Shown here piece after piece: positions 1 through 9,945 of a stretch of 64,000 bases of DNA (position 1 is its first letter; each line of letters begins with the position of its first letter). Where the stretch lies: positions 671,560 through 735,559 of the forward strand of contig NZ_CTEI01000002.1 of NCBI RefSeq assembly GCF_001368815.1, written 5' to 3'. Under the pieces are notes generated by a model. That model was not told the origin of the DNA and made no database searches. It was given only the letters and a program-made list of their open reading frames with translations. This DNA comes from Paraliobacillus sp. PM-2. GTDB lineage: Bacteria; Bacillota; Bacilli; Bacillales; Amphibacillaceae. A program made the translations under genes and the position numbers.

Positions 1-2299
1 TCGCATCTTTATTTACCATCATTTTTGCTCTAACCTTACCCATTACTTGGATGACTATTTCCACTTCACTTTCTACAAGTTTTGCTTCATCAAATGCTGG
101 CCAGGATTGATAAGCAACCGTATCATCATGTCCTAGTTTATTCCATAGTTCTTCTGTTAAATGAGGTGCAACTGGAGATAACAGTTTAACAAATCCTTCT
201 GCATAATCCTTGGAAATTTGATCTGCTTTATATGCTTCATTCACAAAAACCATCATTTGAGATATACCTGTATTAAAACGAAGATCTTCAAAGTTATCTG
301 TTACTTTTTTCACTGTTTCATGGTATACCTTTTCTAGCGTATCCTCGGTAACACTATCTACTATTTTAGATGATACTTCGTTTGTTTCCTCTGTAATAAA
401 TAAACGCCATACACGATCTAAAAATCGACGTGCACCGTCTAATCCAGTTGTTGACCAGGCAATTGATGCATCCAATGGTCCCATAAACATTTCATATAAA
501 CGTAATGTGTCTGCACCATGTGTTTCAATAATTTCATCTGGATTAACAACATTACCTTTTGACTTACTCATTTTTTCATTGTTTTCCCCAAGAATCATCC
601 CTTGATTATACAACTTCATAAATGGTTCTTTTGTTGGTACGACACCAATATCATACAAAAACTTATGCCAGAAACGTGCATAAAGCAAGTGTAATACAGC
701 GTGTTCTGCTCCACCGATATAAATATCTACAGGTAACCATTTCTTTAGTTCGTCATAATCAGCTAATTTCTCTGTGTTTGTCGGATCAACAAATCGCAAG
801 AAATACCAACAACTACCTGCCCATTGTGGCATCGTATTTGTTTCTCTACGACCTTTCATTCCAGTCTTTGGATCTACCACATTCACCCAATCGCTAATAT
901 TCGCTAGTGGAGATTCTCCAGTACCTGATGGTTTAATTTCTGTTGTTTTTGGAAGTACCAATGGTAATTCGTCTTCCTTCACACCTGTAGTCGTTCCATC
1001 TTCCCAGTGAATGATTGGGATTGGCTCGCCCCAATAACGTTGACGACTAAACAACCAATCTCTCAGTCGGTAAGTGACTTTCTTTTCACCTTTGTTATGT
1101 GTCTCTAGCCATTCTATCGCCTTACTGATTCCGTCTTCTTTATTCAGACCATTTAAAAAATCTGAATTAATATGCTTCCCATCACCTACATACGCTTCTT
1201 TAGAGACGTCACCACCCTCAAGTACCGGAACAATATCTAGGTCAAATTGCTTTGCGAATTCGTAGTCACGTTCATCATGTGCTGGAACAGCCATTATAGC
1301 CCCTGATCCGTAACTCATTAAAACATAGTCAGCAATCCATATAGGTAATTTTTTACCATTGATTGGATTCACTGCATACGCACCAGTAAATACACCTGTC
1401 TTATCTTTTGCCAGATCTGTGCGTTCTAGGTCGCTTTTTAACTTTACTTCATCTAAATAACGTTGGACATTTTCCTGCTGCTCGGAGGTAACAACTTTAT
1501 CTACCAATGGATGTTCAGGAGCTAGCACTGCATAAGTTGCACCAAACAGTGTGTCTGGACGCGTTGTAAATACAGTAAAGTTTTCATCCAGCCCATCAAT
1601 ACCGAAAACAACTTCTGCCCCTTCTGAACGACCAATCCAATTTCGTTGCATATCTTTAATACTTTCTGGCCAATCTAATTCTTCAAGATCTTCTAACAAT
1701 CGATCAGCATAAGCCGTGATTTTAAGCATCCATTGTTTCATCGGTTTACGTTCAACTGGATGACCACCTCGTTCACTTTTACCATCAATTACTTCTTCAT
1801 TAGCTAGAACAGTACCTAGCGCAGGACACCAATTGACAGCAACCTCATCTACGTAAGCTAGACCTTTTTCATATAATTTCAAGAAAATCCATTGTGTCCA
1901 TTTATAATAGTTAGGATCGGTTGTATTAATTTCACGGTCCCAATCATAAGAAAAACCTAACTCTTGAATTTGTCTCCGAAATGTATCTATATTTTTTTTG
2001 GTGAATTCTGCTGGATCATTTCCGGTGTCTAATGCATATTGCTCAGCAGGTAAACCAAACGCATCCCATCCCATTGGGTGTAAAACTTCATATCCTTGCA
2101 TACGTTTCATTCTAGAAATGATATCTGTCGCCGTATAACCTTCGGGATGACCTACGTGTAAACCTGCACCCGACGGATACGGGAACATGTCTAACACATA
2201 AAACTTTTCCTTAATTGTTTTTGTGTTTGTTTTAAAAGTTTTATTCTCTAACCAGTATTTCCGCCATTTCTCTTCAATTTTCTTATGATTAAATGACAT
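1..2299 (-). CDS. leuS: Leucine--tRNA ligase (partial, C-terminus outside window)
   Basis: Cytoplasmic class I aminoacyl-tRNA synthetase that charges tRNA-Leu. The reading frame is open from the ATG at 2299 to the edge of the window, giving about 766 codons; the family is usually about 805 residues, so roughly 40 C-terminal residues are missing only because of the window edge. The N-terminal signature [12 protein letters not shown] contains the HIGH-type motif, and [11 protein letters not shown] (bases about 550-585) is the KMSKS loop. The start has a strong AGGAGG site 8 bases upstream. A T-box leader precedes it, so expression should respond to uncharged tRNA-Leu. The gene is very likely intact. 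Confidence 0.97.
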   Translation of the reverse strand, partial: MSFNHKKIEEKWRKYWLENKTFKTNTKTIKEKFYVLDMFPYPSGAGLHVGHPEGYTATDIISRMKRMQGYEVLHPMGWDAFGLPAEQYALDTGNDPAEFTKKNIDTFRRQIQELGFSYDWDREINTTDPNYYKWTQWIFLKLYEKGLAYVDEVAVNWCPALGTVLANEEVIDGKSERGGHPVERKPMKQWMLKITAYADRLLEDLEELDWPESIKDMQRNWIGRSEGAEVVFGIDGLDENFTVFTTRPDTLFGATYAVLAPEHPLVDKVVTSEQQENVQRYLDEVKLKSDLERTDLAKDKTGVFTGAYAVNPINGKKLPIWIADYVLMSYGSGAIMAVPAHDERDYEFAKQFDLDIVPVLEGGDVSKEAYVGDGKHINSDFLNGLNKEDGISKAIEWLETHNKGEKKVTYRLRDWLFSRQRYWGEPIPIIHWEDGTTTGVKEDELPLVLPKTTEIKPSGTGESPLANISDWVNVVDPKTGMKGRRETNTMPQWAGSCWYFLRFVDPTNTEKLADYDELKKWLPVDIYIGGAEHAVLHLLYARFWHKFLYDIGVVPTKEPFMKLYNQGMILGENNEKMSKSKGNVVNPDEIIETHGADTLRLYEMFMGPLDASIAWSTTGLDGARRFLDRVWRLFITEETNEVSSKIVDSVTEDTLEKVYHETVKKVTDNFEDLRFNTGISQMMVFVNEAYKADQISKDYAEGFVKLLSPVAPHLTEELWNKLGHDDTVAYQSWPAFDEAKLVESEVEIVIQVMGKVRAKMMVNKDA

Positions 2300-2344
2300 C
2301 TGTTATATCCTCCTTCAAAATAATTACCAAAAAGAACGTTTGTT

Positions 2345-2640
2345 CTGTATGTATAAAAAAAGACACTCATCCCTAAAAATGGGACGAGAGTCTTCCCGCG
2401 GTACCACCCAAGATTAATGTCTACTCAAACAGACACTCACTTTTCTTTCTTTAACGCAGAAAAATACGGTAATAGCTACTATTCGTTCACCATTACAACA
2501 TAAAAGGCGAGTTCATAAAGAACAAGAGCAACTTCCACCAACCGTTACCTCTCTAAATTATCTTGTATCACTTTACTACTATTCCTTATCATTGTTATTC
2601 CTTCTTATTGTACACGTATTTTAAAAAAAACACCACCATT
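2345..2640 (-). promoter_or_regulatory. T-box riboswitch leader of leuS
   Basis: On the minus strand the leader contains the diagnostic T-box sequence GGGTGGTACCGCGG (bases 2396-2409). It is followed by a terminator hairpin and U-run just before leuS. T-box leaders bind uncharged cognate tRNA and switch from terminator to antiterminator. The 5' limit is approximate because the specifier loop was not folded by hand. Confidence 0.93.
2355..2392 (-). terminator. Conditional terminator of the leuS T-box
   Basis: Read on the minus strand, GACTCTCGTCCC pairs with GGGATGAGTGTC around an ATTTTTA loop and is followed by seven T. It lies directly after the T-box sequence, as expected for the regulated terminator. 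Confidence 0.9.
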
Positions 2641-2702
2641 TGTCAAGTTAACACAAACTGATTTCAACATAATGTTCGATTAATCATTTTCTGTTTCTCA
2701 AG

Positions 2703-2728
2703 AAAAAATCTCCCATAATAGGGAGATT
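2703..2728 (-). terminator. Rho-independent terminator of ytzC
   Basis: On the minus strand AATCTCCC-TATTAT-GGGAGATT is followed by six T, immediately after the ytzC stop. Confidence 0.85.
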
Positions 2729-2730
2729 AA

Positions 2731-3006
2731 TTAATCATGTAATTGATTTTCATCTAATATCATGTCATTTAAATATCGACTAACTTGTAAGTGTAGACGA
2801 TGAAGTTGTTCTTTTTGCTGATGATTCGCACTGTGCATTAATTTCTCAATTTCAGCTTCCAAATTACTTAATTCCGTTTGAGCTTGATTGTATGATGTGT
2901 TTATTTCATAACCATTTCGATTAGCTTGATCTAATTCATGTTTTGCCTGTGTAATGATTTCTTCTGTTTTATTTATCATTGCTTCCATTGATTCTCTTGT
3001 TGCCAT
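2731..3006 (-). CDS. ytzC: YtzC-like DUF2524 protein
   Basis: A 91-residue charged, helical protein without signal or membrane segment; the middle (about residues 20-75) looks like a coiled coil rich in Q, E, K and L. It resembles B. subtilis YtzC (DUF2524) in length, in the MATR start and in the Q-x-E-Q-L-x-R-x-x-L-Q segment near residue 70, and it occupies the same place beside ytqA. Function is unknown in the family. It starts at ATG with TGAGGTGA upstream and is divergent from mnmL. Confidence 0.8.
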   Translation of the reverse strand: MATRESMEAMINKTEEIITQAKHELDQANRNGYEINTSYNQAQTELSNLEAEIEKLMHSANHQQKEQLHRLHLQVSRYLNDMILDENQLHD

Positions 3007-3141
3007 ATTATCACCTCATTTTTTAGCTTGTACAAAACGGAATAAATCATACGCCCCAGTGATTTTCATCATTGATTCGTGCTACAATAAATCATATGCT
3101 AAACAAGCATTTATTTTATTATTTAAAAAGGAGTTTTTTTG

Positions 3142-4104
3142 TTGCAAAATCCATTTCCATATTCGTTTGATCAAAAACGGTATCACTCATGGAATTATCA
3201 TTTAAAAAATACGTTTGGTGAAAAAATATTTAAAGTGGCACTTGATGGAGGGTTTGATTGTCCTAATCGAGACGGCACAGTTGCACATGGTGGTTGTACA
3301 TTTTGTTCTGCTGCAGGAAGCGGAGACTTTGCTGGTGATCGAGTCGATGACTTAGAAACGCAATTTAATAAAGTGAAAGAGAGCATGCACCATAAATGGA
3401 AAAATGCTAAATACATGGGTTATTTTCAAGCATACACGAATACACATGCACCAGTCAGTGAACTGCGTGAAAAATTTGAGACCATTTTAAAGCAAGATGG
3501 TGTCATTGGTCTATCTATCGCAACACGACCAGATTGCTTACCTGATGATGTTGTCGACTATTTAGCAGAACTAAATGAACGTACTTACTTGTGGGTTGAA
3601 TTGGGATTGCAGACCATGCACCAACAAACATCTGACCTAATTAATCGTGCACACGATATGGCATGTTATCTACAAGGAGTAGAAAAATTACGCAAACATA
3701 ACATTCGTATTTGCACACACATTATCAATGGTCTGCCTGGAGAAGATTATCAAATGATGCTTGATACTGCCAAAGCTGTTAGTGAAATGGATGTTCAAGG
3801 GATAAAAATTCATCTGATGCATTTGCTAAAGGGAACGCCAATGGTAAAGCAATATGAAAAAGGAATGTTAAGATTCATGTCTAAAGAGGATTACATTAAG
3901 CTTGTTGTTGACCAGTTAGAAATACTGCCACAAGAAATGATTATTCATCGTATTACAGGGGATGGACCACCAGAATTATTAATTGGACCAATGTGGAGTA
4001 TGAATAAATGGGAAGTGTTGAATGCTATTGACGCAGAACTTTTACGTCGTGATAGCTGGCAAGGAAAGTACTACAATACTACACCAAAGGTACTCACATG
4101 TTAA
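3142..4104 (+). CDS. mnmL: Radical SAM tRNA-modification protein MnmL (YtqA)
   Basis: A TIGR01212-type radical SAM protein of about 320 residues. The [4Fe-4S]-binding cysteines are visible near residues 40, 52 and 55 in CPNRDGTVAHGGCTFC, a spacing typical of this subfamily rather than CxxxCxxC. B. subtilis YtqA has been assigned as MnmL, which works with MnmM in the MnmC-independent route to mnm5s2U in tRNA anticodons. Two TTG codons are adjacent at 3139 and 3142; AAGGAG at 3128-3133 is better spaced for 3142, so I take the second. The gene overlaps mnmM by 7 bases and is surely co-transcribed with it. Confidence 0.88.
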   Translation: MQNPFPYSFDQKRYHSWNYHLKNTFGEKIFKVALDGGFDCPNRDGTVAHGGCTFCSAAGSGDFAGDRVDDLETQFNKVKESMHHKWKNAKYMGYFQAYTNTHAPVSELREKFETILKQDGVIGLSIATRPDCLPDDVVDYLAELNERTYLWVELGLQTMHQQTSDLINRAHDMACYLQGVEKLRKHNIRICTHIINGLPGEDYQMMLDTAKAVSEMDVQGIKIHLMHLLKGTPMVKQYEKGMLRFMSKEDYIKLVVDQLEILPQEMIIHRITGDGPPELLIGPMWSMNKWEVLNAIDAELLRRDSWQGKYYNTTPKVLTC

Positions 4105-4676
4105 AACCTATCTTATCGTTTGCGCATGAGTTAATCGAAGCTGCAATTGAACCAGGAGACTTGGTTGTTGATGCAACATGTGGCAATGGAAATGACACAG
4201 TCATCCTCAGTAAAAGAACAGGTAATGGCGGGAAAGTATTAGCTTTTGACATTCAAGAACAAGCAATAGAAACAACAAAGAAACGTTTGGTTCAACATCA
4301 AATTACAAATGTAGAGCTTATTTTAGATGGACATGAACACGTGGAGCAATATATCCCGCAACAAATGAAACACAAATTAGCTGGTGCAATATTTAATCTT
4401 GGTTATCTTCCTAGAAGTGATAAACAAGTAATTACCAAGCCAGCCACTACAATAAAAGCAATCGATAAAATAGCTACTACTTTAAAGCCAGGTGGCATCA
4501 TAGTATGTGTGGTTTATCATGGCCATCCTGGTGGCGAAGAAGAGAAACAAGCGTTGTTAAATCATTTCACTACTTTTGATCAAGATCATTTTCGTGTACT
4601 CCAGCACGGATTTATTAATCAAATGAACAATCCCCCCTTTATATTAGCAATAGAAAAGAAAAGCCAAAGAAATTAA
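4098..4676 (+). CDS. mnmM: tRNA nm5(s2)U methyltransferase MnmM (YtqB)
   Basis: A class I SAM-dependent methyltransferase of 192 residues. Motif I is VVDATCGNGNDT at residues 23-34, and the conserved NLGYLPRSDK stretch is near residue 96. B. subtilis YtqB has been shown to methylate 5-aminomethyl-uridine in tRNA (MnmM), completing mnm5U synthesis in bacteria lacking MnmC. The start codon lies inside the 3' end of mnmL. The stop codon overlaps that of the convergent ytpB by four bases. Confidence 0.88.
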   Translation: MLKPILSFAHELIEAAIEPGDLVVDATCGNGNDTVILSKRTGNGGKVLAFDIQEQAIETTKKRLVQHQITNVELILDGHEHVEQYIPQQMKHKLAGAIFNLGYLPRSDKQVITKPATTIKAIDKIATTLKPGGIIVCVVYHGHPGGEEEKQALLNHFTTFDQDHFRVLQHGFINQMNNPPFILAIEKKSQRN

Positions 4677-5752
4677 TTTTCTTTGGCTTTTCCTTTAAAA
4701 TGATTGTATATTTTAATGTTCAGATGAAAGAAAGTAGAGTGAATACCACTCGCCTGCAACAACATTTTAGTCACTTCTTTACCATTGCTTAGCTTTTTCA
4801 CTTTTGGATCTGCTAAATATAGTCCAACTAGCCCCTTATGTACCATTTCATGAAAATGTCTATGTGGTAGTGGTTGTATACTTTTATTTGTCTGCTTTAT
4901 AAAAAACAATAGTCGTTCTTTCAGATGCTGTTCATCACGATAGTAATGGCAGAAATTCAAATCATCTTCCTCTAAATCTTCTTGTTGATCGATATAATAA
5001 TCTAATAAAATATGTAGGCCTTGCATAAATGGAAAGTAACTATCGAATATTTTTTTAGCTAAATAATCATCCGCTTTTCCAGCCATTGCATAAGAGACTA
5101 TACAAAAGATTCCTAAGGTCGATCCACTAGATGCGGAAAATTCATACCAGCTTAATGATGGCCATTTATCCTTAAATTTTTTATACCAATTTTCCAATCG
5201 TGGAATACGCTCTTCTTTCTTTACGTGTTTGTACACTTGTAAATCACTATATAATTGTTCTAACTGCAAGCAGTACTGTTGAATGATTGAGTAAGATGGC
5301 AAAGTAAGTAATGCTTGTTGACAGGTTTGAACAAGTTCAGATAAATACCCCCCATCATCTTGATCGGAACGATAGGCATAGTAATTTTTTAATGGCGCAT
5401 CTGGTGAAAGTGCATCTTCCATTGATTGATGCAGCATACGAAAATCTTTGGGATCTAACGAAGTACTTCGATCACATAAATTATCTAAATAATCGCTTAT
5501 TGTTTGATAAGCAACAATAAATTCAATGGAATCTAACCATCTATCTTCCGCTAACACACTATAAACACTACCACCTTGGCAATGAAACTTTTTTGATTGT
5601 ATACTCGCTAGAGCTTGTTCCCTTAATTCTTGATTTGGAATTAATTCGGCTTTGTTTTTCCAATAATGCAATTGTTTTGAGACTTCTGGAAATATTTTTT
5701 TAAAAACAGATCGCATAAGTAATGGTGCAAACCTCGTAACTTGATAACGCAC
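4673..5752 (-). CDS. ytpB: Tetraprenyl-beta-curcumene synthase family protein (YtpB)
   Basis: A 359-residue all-helical protein of the DUF2600 family. In B. subtilis YtpB cyclises linear tetraprenyl diphosphate to tetraprenyl-beta-curcumene, the precursor of spore sporulenes. An aspartate-rich stretch DYLDNLCDRSTSLD lies near residue 87, but the classical DDxxD motif is not obvious, as is known for this family. The start is GTG at 5752 preceded by ATGAGGT. The partner cyclase gene sqhC is not in the window. Confidence 0.85.
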   Translation of the reverse strand: MRYQVTRFAPLLMRSVFKKIFPEVSKQLHYWKNKAELIPNQELREQALASIQSKKFHCQGGSVYSVLAEDRWLDSIEFIVAYQTISDYLDNLCDRSTSLDPKDFRMLHQSMEDALSPDAPLKNYYAYRSDQDDGGYLSELVQTCQQALLTLPSYSIIQQYCLQLEQLYSDLQVYKHVKKEERIPRLENWYKKFKDKWPSLSWYEFSASSGSTLGIFCIVSYAMAGKADDYLAKKIFDSYFPFMQGLHILLDYYIDQQEDLEEDDLNFCHYYRDEQHLKERLLFFIKQTNKSIQPLPHRHFHEMVHKGLVGLYLADPKVKKLSNGKEVTKMLLQASGIHSTFFHLNIKIYNHFKGKAKEN

Positions 5753-5899
5753 AGTTAATACCTCATTTCTTTTAAAACCTCGAAAATTTCATCTCCATAC
5801 AGTATACCATCTATTTTCATCTTTTGTTTTACATAAAAATGACTTTTTTGCTTGATACACAATATATCACATTTACAATAGCTAATTGTCCTATGAAGG

Positions 5900-5938
5900 A
5901 AAAATGCATCCATTTGCTTAAATAAGCCTGGATGCATC
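5900..5938 (-). terminator. Rho-independent terminator of asnB
   Basis: On the minus strand GATGCATCCA and TGGATGCAT form a stem followed by TTTTT, a few bases after the asnB stop codon. Confidence 0.85.
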
Positions 5939-5942
5939 AGGA

Positions 5943-7829
5943 TTACATTGTATCTACCATACGCTTACTTCTTTCAATTTCACCCTCGAATTCTTCTTCA
6001 ACATATAATTTATGCCATAACATGAACATTAAAACAGTCCAGATCTTTCTACTGTAATCTCCTTTTCCTTTACAGTGATCCTCAAGCAATTTTAAAATAT
6101 ACGTTTTCTTCAGCAAATGGTCTGTTTTGCTTTCTTTAATTAGTTTAATTGCCCAATCATATAATTCATTCTTTAACCAATGCCTAATCGGAACAGGAAA
6201 ACCTAATTTTTTTCGATCTAGTACATGATCAGGTACAATTCCTCTAGCAGCTTCCCTTAAAATAAATTTTGTTGTGCCATTGGCAATTTTTTGATCAACA
6301 GGGATCTGACTGGCTACACGAAACACTTCTTTATCTAAAAATGGTACACGTAACTCTAAAGCATGTGCCATTGTCATTCGATCAGCCTTTAATAAGATAT
6401 CTCCTCGAAGCCACGTGTGAATGTCGACATATTGCATTTTATGCACTGCATGCTCTTTGGATACTGCACCATAGAGTGGAGTGGTAATCTGCTGGTATAC
6501 ATTGTTGGGATGATAGTGTTGTAAAATATTCTTCTTCTCACTATTTTCAAACATTTTCGCATTTCCAATGTATCTTTCTGATAAAGGTGTTGTCCCACGC
6601 TCCAGAAAGCTTTTACCCTTCATTCCTTCTGGTAACACTTTTGCTAGTCGTTTAAGCAATTGGTTTAACATATTTGGTAGTTTGTTAAAAATTCTCAAAT
6701 CATGTGGTTCACGATAAATATTATAACCACCAAATAATTCATCTGCACCTTCACCTGATAGCACTACTTTCACTTGTTTACTAGCTTCTCTTGCTACAAA
6801 GTACAATGGCACGCAAGCTGGATCTGCAAGCGGATCATCCATATGCCAAATGATTTTTGGTAACTCTTTTACAAATTCTTCTGGGGTAATCGTATAAGAA
6901 ACATTTTCCACATTCAATTTCTGTGCTGTTTCTTTTGCAACATCTACTTCAGAATAACCTTCTTGTTCGAACCCTACTGAGAATGTTTTTATATCAGGGT
7001 TAAACTGTTTTGCAATAGAAACAATAAGAGAGGAGTCAATTCCCCCAGACAAAAACGAACCTACAGGTACATCACTGCGCATATGAACGTTGACCGAATC
7101 AAATAGTACCTTTTGAATACGATCTACCCATACATGCTTTTCTTTTTTGATAGGATAAAAACCAGCCTGCCAATAAGCATAAAATGTAATAGACGCGTCC
7201 TTTTGTTTAATAAAATAATGACCTGGCTCTACTTTATAAATATCTCCAGACATGGATAATGGTTCTGGAACATATTGAAAGCTAAGATAATGCTGTAATG
7301 CCTCTAAATTTACTTCTTCATTATCTAGGTAAGTTAAACTCTTCTTCTCTGAAGCAAACTGTATCTCTTGATCGGCTTTTTTATAATAAAGTGGTTTTAT
7401 TCCAAAAGGGTCACGTGCACCATAAAACGTCTCTTCTTGTTTATCCCATATCAAAATCGAGAACATTCCACGCAATTGTTTAAAAGCTTCTTCACGATAA
7501 TGATGAAACATTGAAATAACAACTTCTGTATCAGAATCGGTTTCAAATTTATAGCCCTTTTCGATTAATAAATTCTTTAGTTCAATGTAGTTATAAATCT
7601 CTCCATTAAATACCATCCAATACCGTTCATCTTGATATGAAAATGGTTGATGACCATGCTCTAAATCAATAATACTCAATCGTCGAAAGGCAAAAGATAC
7701 ATATGCATCCTCATAATATCCTTCATCATCAGGACCACGATGCGTAATAAGTGCATTTTGAGAATATAATTCATTTGTTTCATCGTTTCGTTTGGGTTGA
7801 TTTCTTATAATACCAATAAAACCACACAT
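5943..7829 (-). CDS. asnB: Asparagine synthase (glutamine-hydrolysing)
   Basis: Converts aspartate and glutamine to asparagine with ATP. The N-terminal class II glutamine amidotransferase domain starts MCGFIG, and the Cys must become residue 1 after Met removal. I therefore choose the ATG at 7829 rather than the TTG three codons upstream; GAGGAG lies 11 bases before this ATG. The synthetase domain shows the PP-loop SFLSGGIDSS near residue 260 and VVLSGEGADELFGGY further on. Length is 628 residues, close to the 632 of B. subtilis AsnB. It lies downstream of metK on the same strand but is separated from it by a terminator. Confidence 0.95.
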   Translation of the reverse strand: MCGFIGIIRNQPKRNDETNELYSQNALITHRGPDDEGYYEDAYVSFAFRRLSIIDLEHGHQPFSYQDERYWMVFNGEIYNYIELKNLLIEKGYKFETDSDTEVVISMFHHYREEAFKQLRGMFSILIWDKQEETFYGARDPFGIKPLYYKKADQEIQFASEKKSLTYLDNEEVNLEALQHYLSFQYVPEPLSMSGDIYKVEPGHYFIKQKDASITFYAYWQAGFYPIKKEKHVWVDRIQKVLFDSVNVHMRSDVPVGSFLSGGIDSSLIVSIAKQFNPDIKTFSVGFEQEGYSEVDVAKETAQKLNVENVSYTITPEEFVKELPKIIWHMDDPLADPACVPLYFVAREASKQVKVVLSGEGADELFGGYNIYREPHDLRIFNKLPNMLNQLLKRLAKVLPEGMKGKSFLERGTTPLSERYIGNAKMFENSEKKNILQHYHPNNVYQQITTPLYGAVSKEHAVHKMQYVDIHTWLRGDILLKADRMTMAHALELRVPFLDKEVFRVASQIPVDQKIANGTTKFILREAARGIVPDHVLDRKKLGFPVPIRHWLKNELYDWAIKLIKESKTDHLLKKTYILKLLEDHCKGKGDYSRKIWTVLMFMLWHKLYVEEEFEGEIERSKRMVDTM

Positions 7830-7957
7830 ATGCTTCAATTCTCCTCATTTAATTACAAACTTGTATTTACATTAAAATTAGACGTTTCTTATGTCACTAT
7901 TGTTTCATTTATTGTTATTTTACTTGAAATGCATTTTATTCTCAAAAAATAAGAGTC

Positions 7958-7987
7958 TAAAAAGCACTAGGTTCTATACCTAGCACT
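7958..7987 (-). terminator. Rho-independent terminator of metK
   Basis: On the minus strand GTGCTAGGT-ATAGA-ACCTAGTGC (two wobble pairs) is followed by TTTTT, shortly after the metK stop. Confidence 0.75.
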
Positions 7988-8003
7988 TTCATATTTTTTT
8001 ATT

Positions 8004-9200
8004 TTATTGTACAAACGCTTGTAATGCTTCTACCTTATCCAAGCTTTCCCAAGGAAATACAACATCTGTTCTTCCAAAATGACCATAAGCAGCAGTTTGA
8101 CGATAAATTGGCTTACGTAAATCAAGCATTTTTATAATTCCTGCTGGACGCAAATCAAAAATCGCTCTTACTGCTTCTACCAATTTTTCTTCATCCACTT
8201 TACCACTACCAAATGTATTAATGGAAATAGATACAGGTTCTGCTACACCAATTGCATAAGCAAGCTGCACCTCACATGCTGTTGCTAGTTCAGCTGCCAC
8301 AATATTTTTGGCAACATATCTGGCTGCATAAGCTGCAGAACGGTCTACTTTTGTAGCATCCTTACCGCTAAATGCACCACCACCATGACGAGCATATCCA
8401 CCATACGTATCAACAATAATTTTTCTTCCCGTTAAACCAGCATCCCCTTGAGGTCCACCAATAACAAATCGACCTGTTGGATTAATAAAATATTTTGTGT
8501 GATCATCTAATAGATCTTCTGAAACAATCGGTTTAATTACATGTTCTTTTAAATCCTTTTGAATCTTATCTAATGGAATATCTGGATGATGTTGGGTAGA
8601 GATAACAATTGTATCTATTCGAATTGGGTTATCCTGTTCATCGTATTCTACTGTGACCTGTGTTTTGCCATCTGGTCTTAAATAATCTAATGTTTTATCT
8701 TTTCTCACATCAGCAAGTTGTTTGGCTAATTTATGCGCCAAAGCAATTGGTAAAGGCATTAATTCTTTTGTTTCATTGTTTGCGTAACCAAACATCAACC
8801 CTTGGTCTCCTGCACCGATCGCTTCGATTTCATCATCGGTCATATTACCTTCACGCGCTTCTAATGCTTGGTCAACACCACCAGCGATATCAGGTGATTG
8901 CTCATCAATTGCTGTCAGCACTGCACAAGTCTCGGCATCAAATCCAAATTTTGCTCTTGTATATCCAATTTCTTTAATGGTTTTTCTAACAATTTGTGGG
9001 ATATCTACATACGTAGATGTAGTAATTTCTCCAGCAACTAACACTAATCCTGTCGTCACAGTAGTCTCACACGCTACACGTGCATTTGGATCATTTTTTA
9101 AAATTTCATCAAGAATCGCATCAGAGATTTGATCACTAATTTTATCAGGATGCCCCTCTGTTACTGATTCTGAGGTGAATAATCGACGATTTGCAGCCAT
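8004..9200 (-). CDS. metK: S-adenosylmethionine synthetase
   Basis: Makes SAM from methionine and ATP in the cytoplasm. The 398-residue sequence has the family signatures in order: [13 protein letters not shown] at the N-terminus, [12 protein letters not shown] near residue 118, [19 protein letters not shown] near residue 265, and a C-terminal AAYGHFGR. It starts with ATG at 9200 behind a GAAGGGAG site. No S-box (SAM-I riboswitch) is visible in the 230 bases upstream, unlike B. subtilis metK. Confidence 0.97.
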   Translation of the reverse strand: MAANRRLFTSESVTEGHPDKISDQISDAILDEILKNDPNARVACETTVTTGLVLVAGEITTSTYVDIPQIVRKTIKEIGYTRAKFGFDAETCAVLTAIDEQSPDIAGGVDQALEAREGNMTDDEIEAIGAGDQGLMFGYANNETKELMPLPIALAHKLAKQLADVRKDKTLDYLRPDGKTQVTVEYDEQDNPIRIDTIVISTQHHPDIPLDKIQKDLKEHVIKPIVSEDLLDDHTKYFINPTGRFVIGGPQGDAGLTGRKIIVDTYGGYARHGGGAFSGKDATKVDRSAAYAARYVAKNIVAAELATACEVQLAYAIGVAEPVSISINTFGSGKVDEEKLVEAVRAIFDLRPAGIIKMLDLRKPIYRQTAAYGHFGRTDVVFPWESLDKVEALQAFVQ

Positions 9201-9427
9201 TCTGCTAAATCTCCCTTCTTACACTTCTACCGACTATAAAATTTTGTCGAATAAATTTATTTTACGCGTTCCTTATTTATTCTGCAATAATAATGTCTAG
9301 TAACTTTATGCTTTTCCTAATAGTAACTAGTTTACATCATTTATTTATCTTTAGGAATACACTCGAATGTTATCGTAACGGAACCCTTTATTATTGTCAA
9401 TATAAATGAGCCTTATTGCTAATGAAT

Positions 9428-9805
9428 CTAATGAATTCGACAGGTTCCATTTGTACATTTATTTTTAAATAATCGGTAACGATTTCTTGCTACAAAACGA
9501 TAAATTGGATTCCCGATCCGATCTGCATATGGTAAATAAGCTAGTAAACCTAACCAGCTAGTAAGTACACAACGAAGTAAAATATACCTAACAGCATAAA
9601 AACCTTTTACTATCTTTCCATCCGGTCGTTTTAAATGAATCTCTCCTTCTAATGCTTGCTTATCTTTTTCTGAAAGCTTTATTCTTTGCTGATACTCCTG
9701 TAACGATTCCCATTTAAACACACGAAACCAATCGAACCACTTCATTATTTTTTTACTTTGATTACAAAGATAACAATATTGGTCATATAAAATAAGGGTC
9801 TTCAT
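9428..9805 (-). CDS. DCC-family (DUF393) thiol-disulfide oxidoreductase-like protein
   Basis: A 125-residue protein of the DUF393/DCC1-like family. The family DxxCxxC signature is at residues 8-14 (DQYCYLC), predicting a thioredoxin-like fold with a redox-active cysteine pair. A second C-terminal cysteine pair (KCTNGTC) is near residue 118. A hydrophobic stretch near residues 75-92 fits the family. The start ATG has AGGAGGTG upstream. It resembles B. subtilis YuxK; the substrate is unknown. It is divergent from the ABC transporter that follows. Confidence 0.8.
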   Translation of the reverse strand: MKTLILYDQYCYLCNQSKKIMKWFDWFRVFKWESLQEYQQRIKLSEKDKQALEGEIHLKRPDGKIVKGFYAVRYILLRCVLTSWLGLLAYLPYADRIGNPIYRFVARNRYRLFKNKCTNGTCRIH

Positions 9806-9945
9806 TTTAAAAACACCTCCTAATACAAGTATTCCACTTCTCTTTTCCCATTAATCCTTTATCCTTTTAGAAAGAAACTAGGCAAGCACACATTTTAATT
9901 TTTTCGCATAGAGTAAAGCAAATCATTGAATGAAGGAGCCCTATT

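Noticed and set aside
5755..5937. A 60-codon minus-strand frame just before ytpB, ending in a 21-residue part that could be a leader peptide.
   Set aside because: No ribosome binding site before any ATG in it and no attenuator structure between it and ytpB; it also overlaps the asnB terminator.
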